64,000 nt of DNA from Halorubrum sp. Hd13 (GTDB lineage Archaea; Halobacteriota; Halobacteria; Halobacteriales; Haloferacaceae): assembly GCF_002252755.1 (NCBI RefSeq), contig NZ_NHOY01000025.1, positions 18,747-82,746 on the forward strand, written 5' to 3'. A program made the translations under genes and the position numbers. Below are positions 32,452 to 41,727 of the stretch, in pieces. How positions within the stretch are numbered: position 1 is the stretch's first letter; every line of letters starts with the position of its first letter. Under the pieces are notes generated by a model, which made no database searches, was not told where the DNA came from, and saw only the letters and a list, made by a program, of their open reading frames with translations.

Positions 32452-35400
32452 ATGGCACGCAAGCTGGTAAGCGAGGACGTCGATAGCGACAGCTCAATCG
32501 ATCGCGAGGAATCGGGCGGAAACGACGGCGAAACCGAAGGCGTCGGCGGACTGGGTAGGCGCAACTACATAAAACTCGGTGCGGCGGCGGCGGGTGCGGT
32601 GTTCGGCGCCTCGGGACTGGGTTCGGCCGCAGTGACACGGGACGGGATCCGGTTCGACCGAGTGGTGAACGCGGTCGACGACCTCGGGATGGATCCGACC
32701 GGTAGCGATCCGATCGACGATGCGCTGAGCGCCGCTCACGAAACCGGGACGCTCGTCGAGTTCCCACCCGGCGACTACAGGGTGGAGACGGAGTCCGTGC
32801 TTTCCGGGTCGAAGAGCCGATGGGGGATCCAGGGAACTGGTGAGAGCCACGAAGACGTCACGTTCCACTTCCCGAACGCGGATAATGCGTACTGGTTCGT
32901 CCATCAGGACGGTGGTTCAGAGGTGCTCCTCGACAACTTCACGGTCGACAGCGACAACAAGCTGGTCGCCATCCGGGTTCGGACCAACGACGGTTCGCTC
33001 ATCCGGGACGTCGAGTGGGCCGGATTTTACCCCGAACAGAAGGAGAATCCGGGACAGATGGCCGACTTCGGGACGCTTGATCAGGACGGTGTCACCCGGG
33101 TCGTCAGAACGGTGATGGGACGTGACGGCGCGTTCGTTCACGGCCATCCGTGGGCCACCGGTCGCGTCCCGATGAGTATGTTCAGGTTCTATCCGAATCA
33201 CTCCGGGGAGACTATTTTAAGAGATATCGAGATTCACCAGTGCGGGGCTAACGGTATCCGTCACACGAAGGGGAATGGTGTCGTTACAATCGAGAACAGT
33301 TGGACGAAGAACTGTCACCTTGCACACATTCGTGTGCACCGGGGTAACCATCCCACGAAAGAATCCACGATCACCAACGCGGAGATGATCATCGACCACG
33401 ATGACGCGCTTCCGATTGGTGACGGAGAGTGGCACGAGGCAGGTACAAACTGTATAATGCTCGATTCGACGGGGGCGGGGTCCGCTTCTGCCATCTTCGA
33501 GAATTGTACGGTAGATGTTAGAAATGTAAAAAATAGCGACGGATGGGGTGCAGTTCGCTGTAATAATAGCGGACAATCTAACCCGACCGGCGGTGAATTT
33601 CAAAATTGTAACATATATAACGACACTGGCCTCCAGACGGTGTGGATAGATGAACTCGACAGCGAAGATGCTGATGAACCTCATTATTGGATATTTGATG
33701 GCTGCCAAATCGAGATGACGAGCCCGGACCAGTACAGGGAAGCGGCGTTCGTTCTCCGCGACGACTGGGACGGGTCGGTGATCCGCAACAGCATCATTCA
33801 CGCGCCCGACGGAGATCTCGACGGGGTGTTCATCGAGAACTGCAGCGACGTCACGATCGAGGACACCACGATCGACGTGACCGGCCGAGCCACCGTGCTC
33901 GAGAACGCAGACGTCACGACCTCGAACGTCAGTTACGACGTCTCCGAAGACACCGATTGGTCCGTCGGCGACGACGGAGACGGGTTCGAGAACGACCCCA
34001 GTCGATTACAGATCGTTGCGGCGGACGACGCGGACGCGTTCGAGTACAGCTTCACCGTCGACGGCCGGGTCGAACACGCCACGTACGGTGACTATCCCTC
34101 GAACCCCGACGCCTCCTCTGGCGACAGCATCGTCGAGAACGACGACGGCACCTACACCGTCACCGGCGTCGTCGCCGGGTACGCCGGCGACGACAAGCGC
34201 TGGGGCGGCGACTCCTACCGGTTCACCAGGGAGTTCGCCGCCTTCAGCCTCGACGGTCCGGCCGCTGTAACGATCGACGGCCAAGCGGTAGACACCGCCG
34301 AGCTCGTTTCCACAGACGACAGTACCGGCGACGACGGCACCGGTGACAGCGGCACCGGCGACGACGGCACGGAACACATGCTCCGCGTTATCGCGGCGGA
34401 CGACGCGGACGCGTTCGAGTACAGCCTCACCGTCGACGGTCGGGTCGAACACGTCACCGACGGGGACTACCCCTCGAACCCCGACGTCTCTCCGGGCGAC
34501 AGCATCGTCGAGAACGGCGACGGCACCTACACCGTCACCGGCGTCGTCGCCGGGTACGCCGGCGACGACAAGCGCTGGGGCGGCGACTCCTACCGGTTCT
34601 CCGGAGAACTACTCGGGGTTTCGAAGGAGGGACCGGCCGACGTTCTCCTGAACGGCGACGCGATCGATCCCGACGAGTACACCGTGGAACCCGACCGGAC
34701 GCTTCGGGTCATTGCGGACGACGACGCGGACGCGTTCGAGTACAACTTCACCGTCGACGGCCCGATCGGACACGCCACCGACGGGGACTACCCCTCGAAC
34801 CCCGACGTCTCTCCGGGCGACAGCATCGTCGAGAACGGCGACGGCACCTACACCGTCACCGGCGTCGTCGCCGGGTACGCCGGCGACGACAAGCGCTGGG
34901 GCGGCGACTCCTATCGGATCTCGGGCGCGATCGTCTCTATCGGATTGGAAGGACCGGGGACCGTTCTCGTCGACGGCGAGACTGTCGACCCCGACGAGTA
35001 CGGACTGCCGAACCGCCTGACGATAATCGGCACGGGCACGTCGTCGACGTTTGAGTTCTCTGTCGACGGCGAGCTGAAGAGCGATCCGAACGTCTCGGAC
35101 GACGGCGATCTCGTCCCGGGATCCTCGGTGGAGGGCACCGTGACGGACGGGGTCAAGGGGTTCCGATTCGACGGCGAGATCGCCTACTTCCAGTTCGAAG
35201 GCGAAGCGGGCGTCTATCTCAACGGGCAGCAGGTCGAACCGACGCTGCTCGACACCGACGAAGACCCAGTGCTCCGGAACTGGATCCTGCTGGAGGGCGA
35301 CGGGAACGAGACGGAGTACTCGTTCACCGCTTCCGGGCACGTGCGCAAGTCCCCGGACCTCGGTCCGATCGAAGCGAATGACGTCATCGACGGAACGGCG

Positions 35401-35505
35401 GTCGAGGGCGTGACCGACGACGAGACCGACGGCTACCGCTTCAGCGGTGGCCTCCTGTCGATGAACGTTCAGGGATCCGCCGATCTCCGATTCAACGGCA
35501 ACTGA
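32452..35505 (+). CDS. Exported right-handed beta-helix protein with five C-terminal beta-domain repeats
   Basis: A 1017-residue protein. The N-terminal 35 residues are polar, then a TAT-like signal GRRNYIKLGAAAAGAVFGAS directs export. Residues about 65-510 form a pectate-lyase-like beta-helix (DLGMDPTGSDPIDDAL opens the family; later HQCGANGIRHTKGNGVV, then FENCTVDVRNV). Three repeats of about 107 residues follow (sharing TVTGVVAGYAGDDKRWGG), then two shorter diverged ones. Repeats 2 and 3 are identical over 138 nt (34455-34592 and 34776-34913). It is probably a polysaccharide-binding or cleaving surface protein. The next gene is a shorter paralogue. Confidence 0.88.
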   Translation: MARKLVSEDVDSDSSIDREESGGNDGETEGVGGLGRRNYIKLGAAAAGAVFGASGLGSAAVTRDGIRFDRVVNAVDDLGMDPTGSDPIDDALSAAHETGTLVEFPPGDYRVETESVLSGSKSRWGIQGTGESHEDVTFHFPNADNAYWFVHQDGGSEVLLDNFTVDSDNKLVAIRVRTNDGSLIRDVEWAGFYPEQKENPGQMADFGTLDQDGVTRVVRTVMGRDGAFVHGHPWATGRVPMSMFRFYPNHSGETILRDIEIHQCGANGIRHTKGNGVVTIENSWTKNCHLAHIRVHRGNHPTKESTITNAEMIIDHDDALPIGDGEWHEAGTNCIMLDSTGAGSASAIFENCTVDVRNVKNSDGWGAVRCNNSGQSNPTGGEFQNCNIYNDTGLQTVWIDELDSEDADEPHYWIFDGCQIEMTSPDQYREAAFVLRDDWDGSVIRNSIIHAPDGDLDGVFIENCSDVTIEDTTIDVTGRATVLENADVTTSNVSYDVSEDTDWSVGDDGDGFENDPSRLQIVAADDADAFEYSFTVDGRVEHATYGDYPSNPDASSGDSIVENDDGTYTVTGVVAGYAGDDKRWGGDSYRFTREFAAFSLDGPAAVTIDGQAVDTAELVSTDDSTGDDGTGDSGTGDDGTEHMLRVIAADDADAFEYSLTVDGRVEHVTDGDYPSNPDVSPGDSIVENGDGTYTVTGVVAGYAGDDKRWGGDSYRFSGELLGVSKEGPADVLLNGDAIDPDEYTVEPDRTLRVIADDDADAFEYNFTVDGPIGHATDGDYPSNPDVSPGDSIVENGDGTYTVTGVVAGYAGDDKRWGGDSYRISGAIVSIGLEGPGTVLVDGETVDPDEYGLPNRLTIIGTGTSSTFEFSVDGELKSDPNVSDDGDLVPGSSVEGTVTDGVKGFRFDGEIAYFQFEGEAGVYLNGQQVEPTLLDTDEDPVLRNWILLEGDGNETEYSFTASGHVRKSPDLGPIEANDVIDGTAVEGVTDDETDGYRFSGGLLSMNVQGSADLRFNGN

Positions 35506-35674
35506 TAGCGCCGAACGGCATCTCTCCCACTCGTTTTTGAACGTCGGTGGGGGCCGAGTGCACTGCGGGGCCGCCGGGTCGGAGGTCGTTCGTCTCGCCC
35601 GGTGAAAACTCCCGAACGACTGCCCGTTACTCAAGCTATAATTATGACAGAGGAGTACGAGTTATCAAGTATTA

Positions 35675-35716
35675 ATGTGCCCTTCAGGTGTATTCGGTCA
35701 ACCCACGGCCAAATGA
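35675..35716 (+). CDS. Leader ORF 1 before the beta-helix lipoprotein (13 codons)
   Basis: Encodes MCPSGVFGQPTAK. Its TGA overlaps the next small ORF's ATG (ATGA). A TATAATTAT box (35637-35645) lies 29 nt upstream. Expression unproven. Confidence 0.25.
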   Translation: MCPSGVFGQPTAK

Positions 35717-35760
35717 CTGAGCTCCGACTGAGTAACACCGCAGTCGTCCGGAGAGTGTAG
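35713..35760 (+). CDS. Leader ORF 2 before the beta-helix lipoprotein (15 codons)
   Basis: Encodes MTELRLSNTAVVRRV and ends in TAG one base before the lipoprotein ATG at 35762. Together with leader ORF 1 it repeats the two-leader layout seen at other genes of the locus. Confidence 0.25.
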   Translation: MTELRLSNTAVVRRV

Positions 35761-35761
35761 C

Positions 35762-37237
35762 ATGGACCGCCGACAGTACCTCGCAGCGGCCGGGACCGCC
35801 TGTGTCGGACTGCTCGCCGGGTGCGGTGGCCGCTCCGATTCGGACGAGGAGCCACCCGACCGTGATTCTGACCCAGAGGGCGACGAAACGTCGCCTGACG
35901 AGGTCGAGGTGAACACGTACGGAATCGAGTTCGACCGCATCGTGAACGCCGTCGACGACCTCGGAATGGACCCGACCGGCGGAGATCCGGTCGACGACGC
36001 GCTCGCTCGCGCCTATCGAGAGGGGACGCTCGTGCGGTTCCCCCCAGGTGAGTACCGGGTCTCGAAGTCGCGCGTCATCGAGGGCAGCGTATCGAGATTC
36101 GGGATTCAAGGCGCCAGCAAGGATCACACGGACGTCGTCTTTCGGTTCCCCAACGCCGAGAACGACTATTGGTTCGTCCATCAGAATGGCGGTGAAGATG
36201 TCCTCCTAGACAACTTTACGATTAACACCCACGAGAAGTACGTTACAATTCGGTGTCGTACAAACAACGGATCGTTAGTACAAGACATCGAATGGCGCGG
36301 ATTTCTCCCCGAGAAGGTAACTAACCGGGGACAGCTCCTCGACCCGAGCTGTCCCTCGGTCGATGGCACTAACACGGTCAGACGGGTAATTATGGGTCGC
36401 GACGGCGCACACGTCTCTGGACACTACAGTGCAACCGGTATCCGCTCTATGACCGGAATTCGGTTCTATGGAGCGCATGTCGGAGAGACCATTCTCGAGG
36501 ATGTCGAGATCCACCAGATCGGTTCTAACGGTGTCCGCCATACGCGGGCGGACGGTGTTGTGACAGTCAAAGGGGGCCTATTCAAGAACTGCGGTCTCTC
36601 TGCACTCCGAATTCACAACGGGAATCATCCCTCGAAAGACTCGAGCGTAACGGGTGCGGCCGTCGTTATCGATCATGAGGACGCCAAATCAATCGGCACC
36701 GGAAACTGGTCGGAGCACGGGGCCAACGGAATCCTACTCGACTCCACCGGTCAAGGTTACTCGCAACCGACCTACGAGAACTGCGATATCATCTGTCGGT
36801 CAATTCTCTCCGATGGCGGGTGGGGTTTGATTCGAGGGACCGACACCGGACAGTCCAACCCCGGTGGCGGCGCGTTCAGGAACTGTCGGGTGATCAATCA
36901 CACCGATCTCCAGACGGTGCGGATTGACCCCCGGAAGCCGGGGGCGGAACCCCCGCAGGGGTTCACGTTCGACAACGTCGGATTCTACCTGTCCGGGGAC
37001 TCGCAACCGCTGGGGGCGGTCATTTCGATCGAAGACGGCTGGGACGGGTCTCGCATCAGCGGAAGCACGATATACGCGTCCGAAGGCTCCGTCGACGGCG
37101 TCTGCGTTCGCAACTGCCAGAACGTCTCCATCGAAAACACGAGGATAAGCGTCCCACAGTATCTGATCACCGGCGCGGGGTCGCAGATCGTTACACAGCA
37201 GATCTCCTCGGAGGCACCGGAGGAACTCCCGTTCTGA
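35762..37237 (+). CDS. TAT lipoprotein with right-handed beta-helix (paralogue of preceding gene)
   Basis: A 491-residue protein. The signal DRRQYLAAAGTACVGLLAGC is twin-arginine with a lipobox, so the protein is membrane-anchored outside the cell. After an acidic linker, residues about 58-480 match the beta-helix of the preceding gene almost motif for motif (IVNAVDDLGMDPTGGDPV; VEIHQIGSNGVRHTRADGVV; TGQSNPGGGAFRNC), but the C-terminal repeats are absent. Parts of the middle (about 36180-36320 and 36540-36740) have lower GC than the ends. It may process or bind surface polysaccharide; the catalytic residues are not identifiable. Confidence 0.88.
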   Translation: MDRRQYLAAAGTACVGLLAGCGGRSDSDEEPPDRDSDPEGDETSPDEVEVNTYGIEFDRIVNAVDDLGMDPTGGDPVDDALARAYREGTLVRFPPGEYRVSKSRVIEGSVSRFGIQGASKDHTDVVFRFPNAENDYWFVHQNGGEDVLLDNFTINTHEKYVTIRCRTNNGSLVQDIEWRGFLPEKVTNRGQLLDPSCPSVDGTNTVRRVIMGRDGAHVSGHYSATGIRSMTGIRFYGAHVGETILEDVEIHQIGSNGVRHTRADGVVTVKGGLFKNCGLSALRIHNGNHPSKDSSVTGAAVVIDHEDAKSIGTGNWSEHGANGILLDSTGQGYSQPTYENCDIICRSILSDGGWGLIRGTDTGQSNPGGGAFRNCRVINHTDLQTVRIDPRKPGAEPPQGFTFDNVGFYLSGDSQPLGAVISIEDGWDGSRISGSTIYASEGSVDGVCVRNCQNVSIENTRISVPQYLITGAGSQIVTQQISSEAPEELPF

Positions 37238-37354
37238 AACGGGCCGATCCCGTTCACGGAAGCCGCATCACCGTCGGTCCAAGCCGTCCCCCGACTCGGT
37301 GGCAGACGACGGCGTCGCGGACCGACTCGGGTTTCGCACGTCTCTCCCCGTGCG

Positions 37355-38485
37355 TCACTCCTGTCGACGTCGCGGTGCGCTATCGATTGACGGCCGGTCG
37401 CTCTCCGTTCGCGTCGCCGTTCGAGGCGTGACTTCGCGATAGACGCGCGTGATCCGCCCGGCGATCGCCGTCCACGCGTACCGGTCGCGAACGAGATCCC
37501 GGTTTTTTCGGGCCATCCGTCCGACCCGAGCGTCGTCACGAGCGAGCGAACCGATCGCGTCTGCCAGCGCCGTCGGGTCGCCAGGTTCGACGAGCACTCC
37601 TCCGTCGTCGTCGATCACCTCGGGGATGCTCCCGACGGTCGTCGAGACGATCGCGTTGCCGCCGGCCATCGCCTCCAGCATCGCGATGGGCAACCCCTCG
37701 GCGTGGGACGGGAGGACGAACACGTCACCCGTCGAGAGCAGTCGGCACTTCTCTCGCTCGGAGACGAACCCGTGGTACGTCACGTGCTCGTGACGCTCCG
37801 CGAGATCTTCGACGGAATCTTTCAGCGGTCCCGACCCGGCGATCGCCAGCTCAAAACCGGGCGGTCCCTCGGACGACAGGCGGTCCACGGCGTCGATCAA
37901 CTCTCGGACGCCTTTCCGAGGTATAAGCGACGAAACGAACGTCAGCCGAGTGGGGTCGTGGTCGTATTCGGGATCGAACCGGTCCGGATCGACCGCGTTC
38001 GGAACGACGACGAGCTTCCGATCCGGGGCCCGCGTTTCGAGTTCCCGCCGCCAGTACTCGGAGAGCACGACGATCCGGTCACACCGTTCGAACACCGCGG
38101 ACTGGAGAAATCGAACGAGCCTCGAGTCCCGCTCGAGGAACGTGTCGAAGGACGACCCGTGAACGTGAAACACGATCGGCCGACGCCAGAGCGCATCGAC
38201 GACGAACACGTAGAACGCCGCACGGTAAAACGAAAACGCGTACGAGGAATGGACGTGAACGAGGTCCGGCCGCCGTCGAATCGGAAACCGAACGGCCGCG
38301 ACGATCGAGGCCACTATCGAGGTCAACAGCCATCGGACCCCGTCGCCGTTCGGGTCGGACCGCATATCGTACGTCGCCGCCGAGAGTTCGTCCGGGAGAT
38401 GAACTATCAGATTATCGATGTAGTGGTGGATCCCGCCGCCGCCAAACGTCCCTACGACGAGGACATCGATGTCGGATTCGCTCAT
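37355..38485 (-). CDS. GT4 family glycosyltransferase
   Basis: A 376-residue GT-B enzyme. The N-terminal domain starts DIDVLVVGTFGGGGIHHYI. The C-terminal GT4 domain shows VPNAVDPDRFDP, FVSSLIPRKGVRELIDAV, and the donor-binding segment PSHAEGLPIAMLEAMAGGNAIV with the paired acidic residues of the E-x7-E motif. It adds a sugar from a nucleotide donor to a glycan intermediate on the cytoplasmic side. Its ATG overlaps the stop of a 13-codon leader ORF (ATGA), and a TAACGA element lies 26 nt before that leader. Confidence 0.9.
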   Translation of the reverse strand: MSESDIDVLVVGTFGGGGIHHYIDNLIVHLPDELSAATYDMRSDPNGDGVRWLLTSIVASIVAAVRFPIRRRPDLVHVHSSYAFSFYRAAFYVFVVDALWRRPIVFHVHGSSFDTFLERDSRLVRFLQSAVFERCDRIVVLSEYWRRELETRAPDRKLVVVPNAVDPDRFDPEYDHDPTRLTFVSSLIPRKGVRELIDAVDRLSSEGPPGFELAIAGSGPLKDSVEDLAERHEHVTYHGFVSEREKCRLLSTGDVFVLPSHAEGLPIAMLEAMAGGNAIVSTTVGSIPEVIDDDGGVLVEPGDPTALADAIGSLARDDARVGRMARKNRDLVRDRYAWTAIAGRITRVYREVTPRTATRTESDRPSIDSAPRRRQE

Positions 38486-38523
38486 GCGCCTCGCCCGATC
38501 CGGTACGAGCCTTCGACCTCCAT
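38482..38523 (-). CDS. Leader ORF before the GT4 gene (13 codons)
   Basis: Encodes MEVEGSYRIGRGA. The ATG at 38523 is 26 nt after TAACGA, and its TGA overlaps the GT4 ATG. Both facts together make it one of the best-supported leaders in the window. Confidence 0.38.
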   Translation of the reverse strand: MEVEGSYRIGRGA

Positions 38524-38549
38524 GCCCTCACGTTCTCTGAACCGACGTA

Positions 38550-38555
38550 TCGTTA
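38550..38555 (-). promoter_or_regulatory. TAACGA promoter element of the GT4 transcription unit
   Basis: The minus strand reads ATATTAACGATACG. A gap of 26 nt leads to the leader ORF start. Confidence 0.45.
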
Positions 38556-38763
38556 ATATCCTCTTTCCGACCGTCGTTCGTTCGTCGCCGGCCGCGGCCG
38601 CCGGGCGGACCGCTACGACACCGATCAACACCCCTCGAATCAGAGCCTCGTCAGAGAACGACCCATGTGCCGGAGAGCGAGGCGATCGCCGTCGATGCGG
38701 ACGGACCGCACCGACCGGAAACCGATGATTAACTAAACCGACCGCGGTCCTGTTGTCGAGGAG

Positions 38764-39708
38764 ATGGTAGAGCTGGTCAGCGTCGTCATCCCGACATACG
38801 GCCGTCCGGACTTCCTCCCCGACGCCGTCCGGAGCGTCGCCAACCAGACGTACGCCCCGGTAGAGCTGATCGTCGTCGACGACTGTTCGCCCGATCCGAT
38901 CGAACCGGTCGTGGACGAGTGCGACACGACGGGAATCCGACGCACCGAGGTGATCCGCCACCAGCGGAACCGAGGGGCCAACGCCGCGCGGAACACCGGT
39001 ATCGAGGCGGCGAGGGGCGACGTGATCGCGTTCCTGGACGACGACGATCGCTGGCAACCGACCGTCGTACGGACATACGTAGACGCCTTCGAGTCTGGCG
39101 GCCCGTCGATAGGCGTCGTGACGGTCGGCGTTCGAATGGTCGACGAAAACGGTCGGAAGATCGGAGAGTCCCGACCGACGATCCGGGACGGCGCGCTCGA
39201 CGCTCTCCTAGACGGAACGCGCGTCGGATCGTTCTCGCGGTTCGCCGTCCGCTCGACGGTTATCGACAGCGCCGGCACCCCCGACGAGCGGCTCCCGTGC
39301 TGGCAGGACTGGGAGTGGCAGTTCCGACTCGCCTTCCACTGCGATTTCGAGGCGGTCTCGGACCCCGTCGTCGTGCGGACCCGCGGCACCCACGAGCAGA
39401 TTACGGACTCCTTCGACGACCGTCGGGAAATCGCGTATCCGTTCCTGCTGGATCGGCACCGCGAACGGATCCGAGCGGCGCGCGGTCCGCGTGCCGAACG
39501 GCGGTTCGTCGCGCTCCTCTCGAAGTCGCTCGCTTTTGCCGCCCTCGACACCGACCGGTACCTCACGGCGATCCGGTTACTGCTTCGTGCGCTACGGCAC
39601 GACCCGTTCCTCCCCGAGGCGTATCTCTACCTGGGACTCGCCTGCGGCGGCCCGGTGACCTTCGGGAGCGCCCAGTGGGTGAAGCGACGACTCAGCGGGC
39701 TTCGGTGA
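38764..39708 (+). CDS. GT2 family glycosyltransferase
   Basis: A 314-residue enzyme: LVSVVIPTYGRPDFLPDAV, LIVVDDCSPDPIEPV, NAARNTGIEAARGDVIAFL followed by DDDDRW with the DxD motif, and LPCWQDWEWQFRLAFHCD near the acceptor side. The C-terminal 80 residues are helical. The donor is unknown. TAACTA lies 28 nt upstream of the ATG, so expression is probably from its own leaderless promoter. It diverges from the neighbouring GT4 gene and converges on the AsnB-like gene. Confidence 0.9.
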   Translation: MVELVSVVIPTYGRPDFLPDAVRSVANQTYAPVELIVVDDCSPDPIEPVVDECDTTGIRRTEVIRHQRNRGANAARNTGIEAARGDVIAFLDDDDRWQPTVVRTYVDAFESGGPSIGVVTVGVRMVDENGRKIGESRPTIRDGALDALLDGTRVGSFSRFAVRSTVIDSAGTPDERLPCWQDWEWQFRLAFHCDFEAVSDPVVVRTRGTHEQITDSFDDRREIAYPFLLDRHRERIRAARGPRAERRFVALLSKSLAFAALDTDRYLTAIRLLLRALRHDPFLPEAYLYLGLACGGPVTFGSAQWVKRRLSGLR

Positions 39709-39752
39709 GGTCGGTGTCGGCCCGAGCTCTCGCTCGGAGCACTCCGACGGAG

Positions 39753-41510
39753 CTACCGGTCGAGGACCCGTCTGTGAAACAGTTCGACGGTCGTCACCGC
39801 CGAGAGGAACACGATGTGATCGGCCTCTCCCTCGAGATGTTCCCGCCTCGCCTCAAGGATCGGCTCGGCGTTGAAGAGGTCGCGGTCGCCGGCCCCGTAC
39901 ACGAGGTCGTCGACGACCTCGCGGAAGCGGTCGTTCTCGCGGTACCAGTCTCCGACGGTGCTCCCCGATAACGCCCGTTGGACGACGTTTTTCGCAACGA
40001 ACCCCGCGCCGTGAGCCGCGTGCGGGTACGACGGCGGGAGCTGCGTCGCACCGTACGGGATCTCGTTCAGCGTCCCGTCTAATTCGCGGATCAGTCCCAA
40101 CTTCATCCGGGACGGTACGTGCGGGATCCGCCCGCCCGTGAGCGGGATCGGTCCGCGACGCAGCGAGCGTGGAAAGACGCCGACGAGGTCGAGGAGGGCC
40201 GCGGAGCTCATCGGAACACGTGTCCCGGCCCGAGCCCGAGCGAGCTTGTTGGTTCCGCTGAGGTGTTTTCGAGAGTTGTACATCGTATGGGTCGCGGCCC
40301 TGATCTGCTCGTCCCCGTCGGTGTGACCGACGGCGCGGATTTCGTCGATAAATGTGTCTTTCGGTTCAACGTCGCCCGACAACGCCGATTTCACTAACTT
40401 CGCGTCCACTCTGGTGTGGAGTTCGCTGAGGACGTCCGCCGGGTGGTCGGCGCGTCCGAGATGATTCGATTCGACCTTTTCACCGGTGATGAGCGGGGTC
40501 GGGCCCTCGAACAGCACCGTTGGGTTTTCGGCGTCGATCTCGAAGACGTGCGAGAGATGGATGAGCGTGTTCCACGCGAGCTGGCCGTCCGTGATATCGA
40601 TCAGTTCCGGGAGCCGCTCGGCGAGGGTCTCGGGCGAAAAGCCGACGACGTCGTGTTCGACGCCGAGTTCGTCGGCGACCGAACCCGCGATGTCGACGTC
40701 GTCGAGGAACGGATCGAACTTCGGGTCCATCGCGCGGTCGTACGTGTACGTCCGGTAGTCGGTGTCTCCTCGCTCCATCGCCGCAACGAGTATCCGGCTG
40801 TCCAGTCCGCCGGACAACCAGACGCCCGGCGTCCCCGAGACGGTTTCGAGCGACGCGGCGACGGAATCGGCGTAGGCGTCCGCGGTCTCCCTGACGTGCC
40901 CGGCTTCGGAGCGGATACCGAACGAGTACGACCAGTACCGACGAACGCTCTGCTCGTCGTCGTCTCGCAGCACATAGCTCGCCGGTCTGAGGGCGTTCAC
41001 CTCCTCGACGAGCGTCCGATCCCCCCAGATGTGTATCATCGTCAGGAGGTCCGAGACGGACTGCTCGTCGACGGTCGGGTCCTCAATCGCCGTCAGGACG
41101 CTGCTCAGCTCGGACCCGAACACGAACGGGCCGTCGGGCGTGTAGTACGCCGAACGGGTTCCCAACCTGTCGGTCGCGAGAACGAACCGATTCGCGTCCC
41201 GATCCAGACACGCGAGCGCGAACGACCCGTTCAGCGTCGGTAGGGTGCCATCGGGGTCGTCGAGGATCCGTTCGACCAGGCTCTCCGTGAAATCGTCCGG
41301 AGTACCGAACAGCGCTCCGTAGAGCACGCCCGCGACGCCGTCTCCGTCAACCGCGTCGTATCCACCCGGGTCTCGCTCACCGTGATGGACGATGCCGAGC
41401 GTCGGGTCGGAACAGAGCACGTTCTCTTCGTGGAACGATCGCCGGTACGTCGCTTCCAGCAGCTCCTTCGGGGGCGGTGCTTCCGTATCTCCGCCGAATA
41501 ACCCCGGCAC
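39753..41510 (-). CDS. Asparagine-synthase-like amidotransferase lacking the N-terminal catalytic Cys
   Basis: A 585-residue protein with AsnB architecture. The N-terminal glutaminase-like domain (residues 1-190) includes LNGSFALACLDRDANRF and TDRLGTRSAYY. The synthetase domain carries the PP-loop GVWLSGGLDSRILVAAM. The start is GTG and reads MPGLFGG, so the essential Cys2 of class II amidotransferases is Pro; the glutaminase should be dead and ammonia or another donor used. AsnB-like proteins of glycan loci are known to amidate uronic acids, a plausible role here beside WecC. TAACAA lies 26 nt upstream of the start. Confidence 0.87.
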   Translation of the reverse strand: MPGLFGGDTEAPPPKELLEATYRRSFHEENVLCSDPTLGIVHHGERDPGGYDAVDGDGVAGVLYGALFGTPDDFTESLVERILDDPDGTLPTLNGSFALACLDRDANRFVLATDRLGTRSAYYTPDGPFVFGSELSSVLTAIEDPTVDEQSVSDLLTMIHIWGDRTLVEEVNALRPASYVLRDDDEQSVRRYWSYSFGIRSEAGHVRETADAYADSVAASLETVSGTPGVWLSGGLDSRILVAAMERGDTDYRTYTYDRAMDPKFDPFLDDVDIAGSVADELGVEHDVVGFSPETLAERLPELIDITDGQLAWNTLIHLSHVFEIDAENPTVLFEGPTPLITGEKVESNHLGRADHPADVLSELHTRVDAKLVKSALSGDVEPKDTFIDEIRAVGHTDGDEQIRAATHTMYNSRKHLSGTNKLARARAGTRVPMSSAALLDLVGVFPRSLRRGPIPLTGGRIPHVPSRMKLGLIRELDGTLNEIPYGATQLPPSYPHAAHGAGFVAKNVVQRALSGSTVGDWYRENDRFREVVDDLVYGAGDRDLFNAEPILEARREHLEGEADHIVFLSAVTTVELFHRRVLDR

Positions 41511-41536
41511 GGGCTCGCGTTCGGGGCAGCAAGATA

Positions 41537-41542
41537 TTGTTA
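41537..41542 (-). promoter_or_regulatory. TAACAA promoter element of the AsnB-like gene
   Basis: The minus strand reads ACCCATAACAATATC, 26 nt before the GTG start at 41510. The same CCCATAACAAT is found before the GT4 gene at 51521-51526. Confidence 0.5.
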
Positions 41543-41727
41543 TGGGTTTTATAATGTGTCCAGCGACCGAATCCGCCGATCACGATCATTTCGAGGGTCG
41601 GGCGGTCGGAATCGTCGGGCGGTCGCTGATACGGCATCCGTCCATCGAGGGGAGCCTGCATCCCGGTCTCTCATACGGACGTGGCAGTCAGCGGAAGGCC
41701 CGCCGCGGCACGGCGCCCGGCGACCGG

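Noticed and set aside
38919..39971. Long alternative frame over the GT2 gene and the AsnB-like gene's end
   Set aside because: Arginine-rich out-of-frame translation overlapping two clear genes; no motifs.
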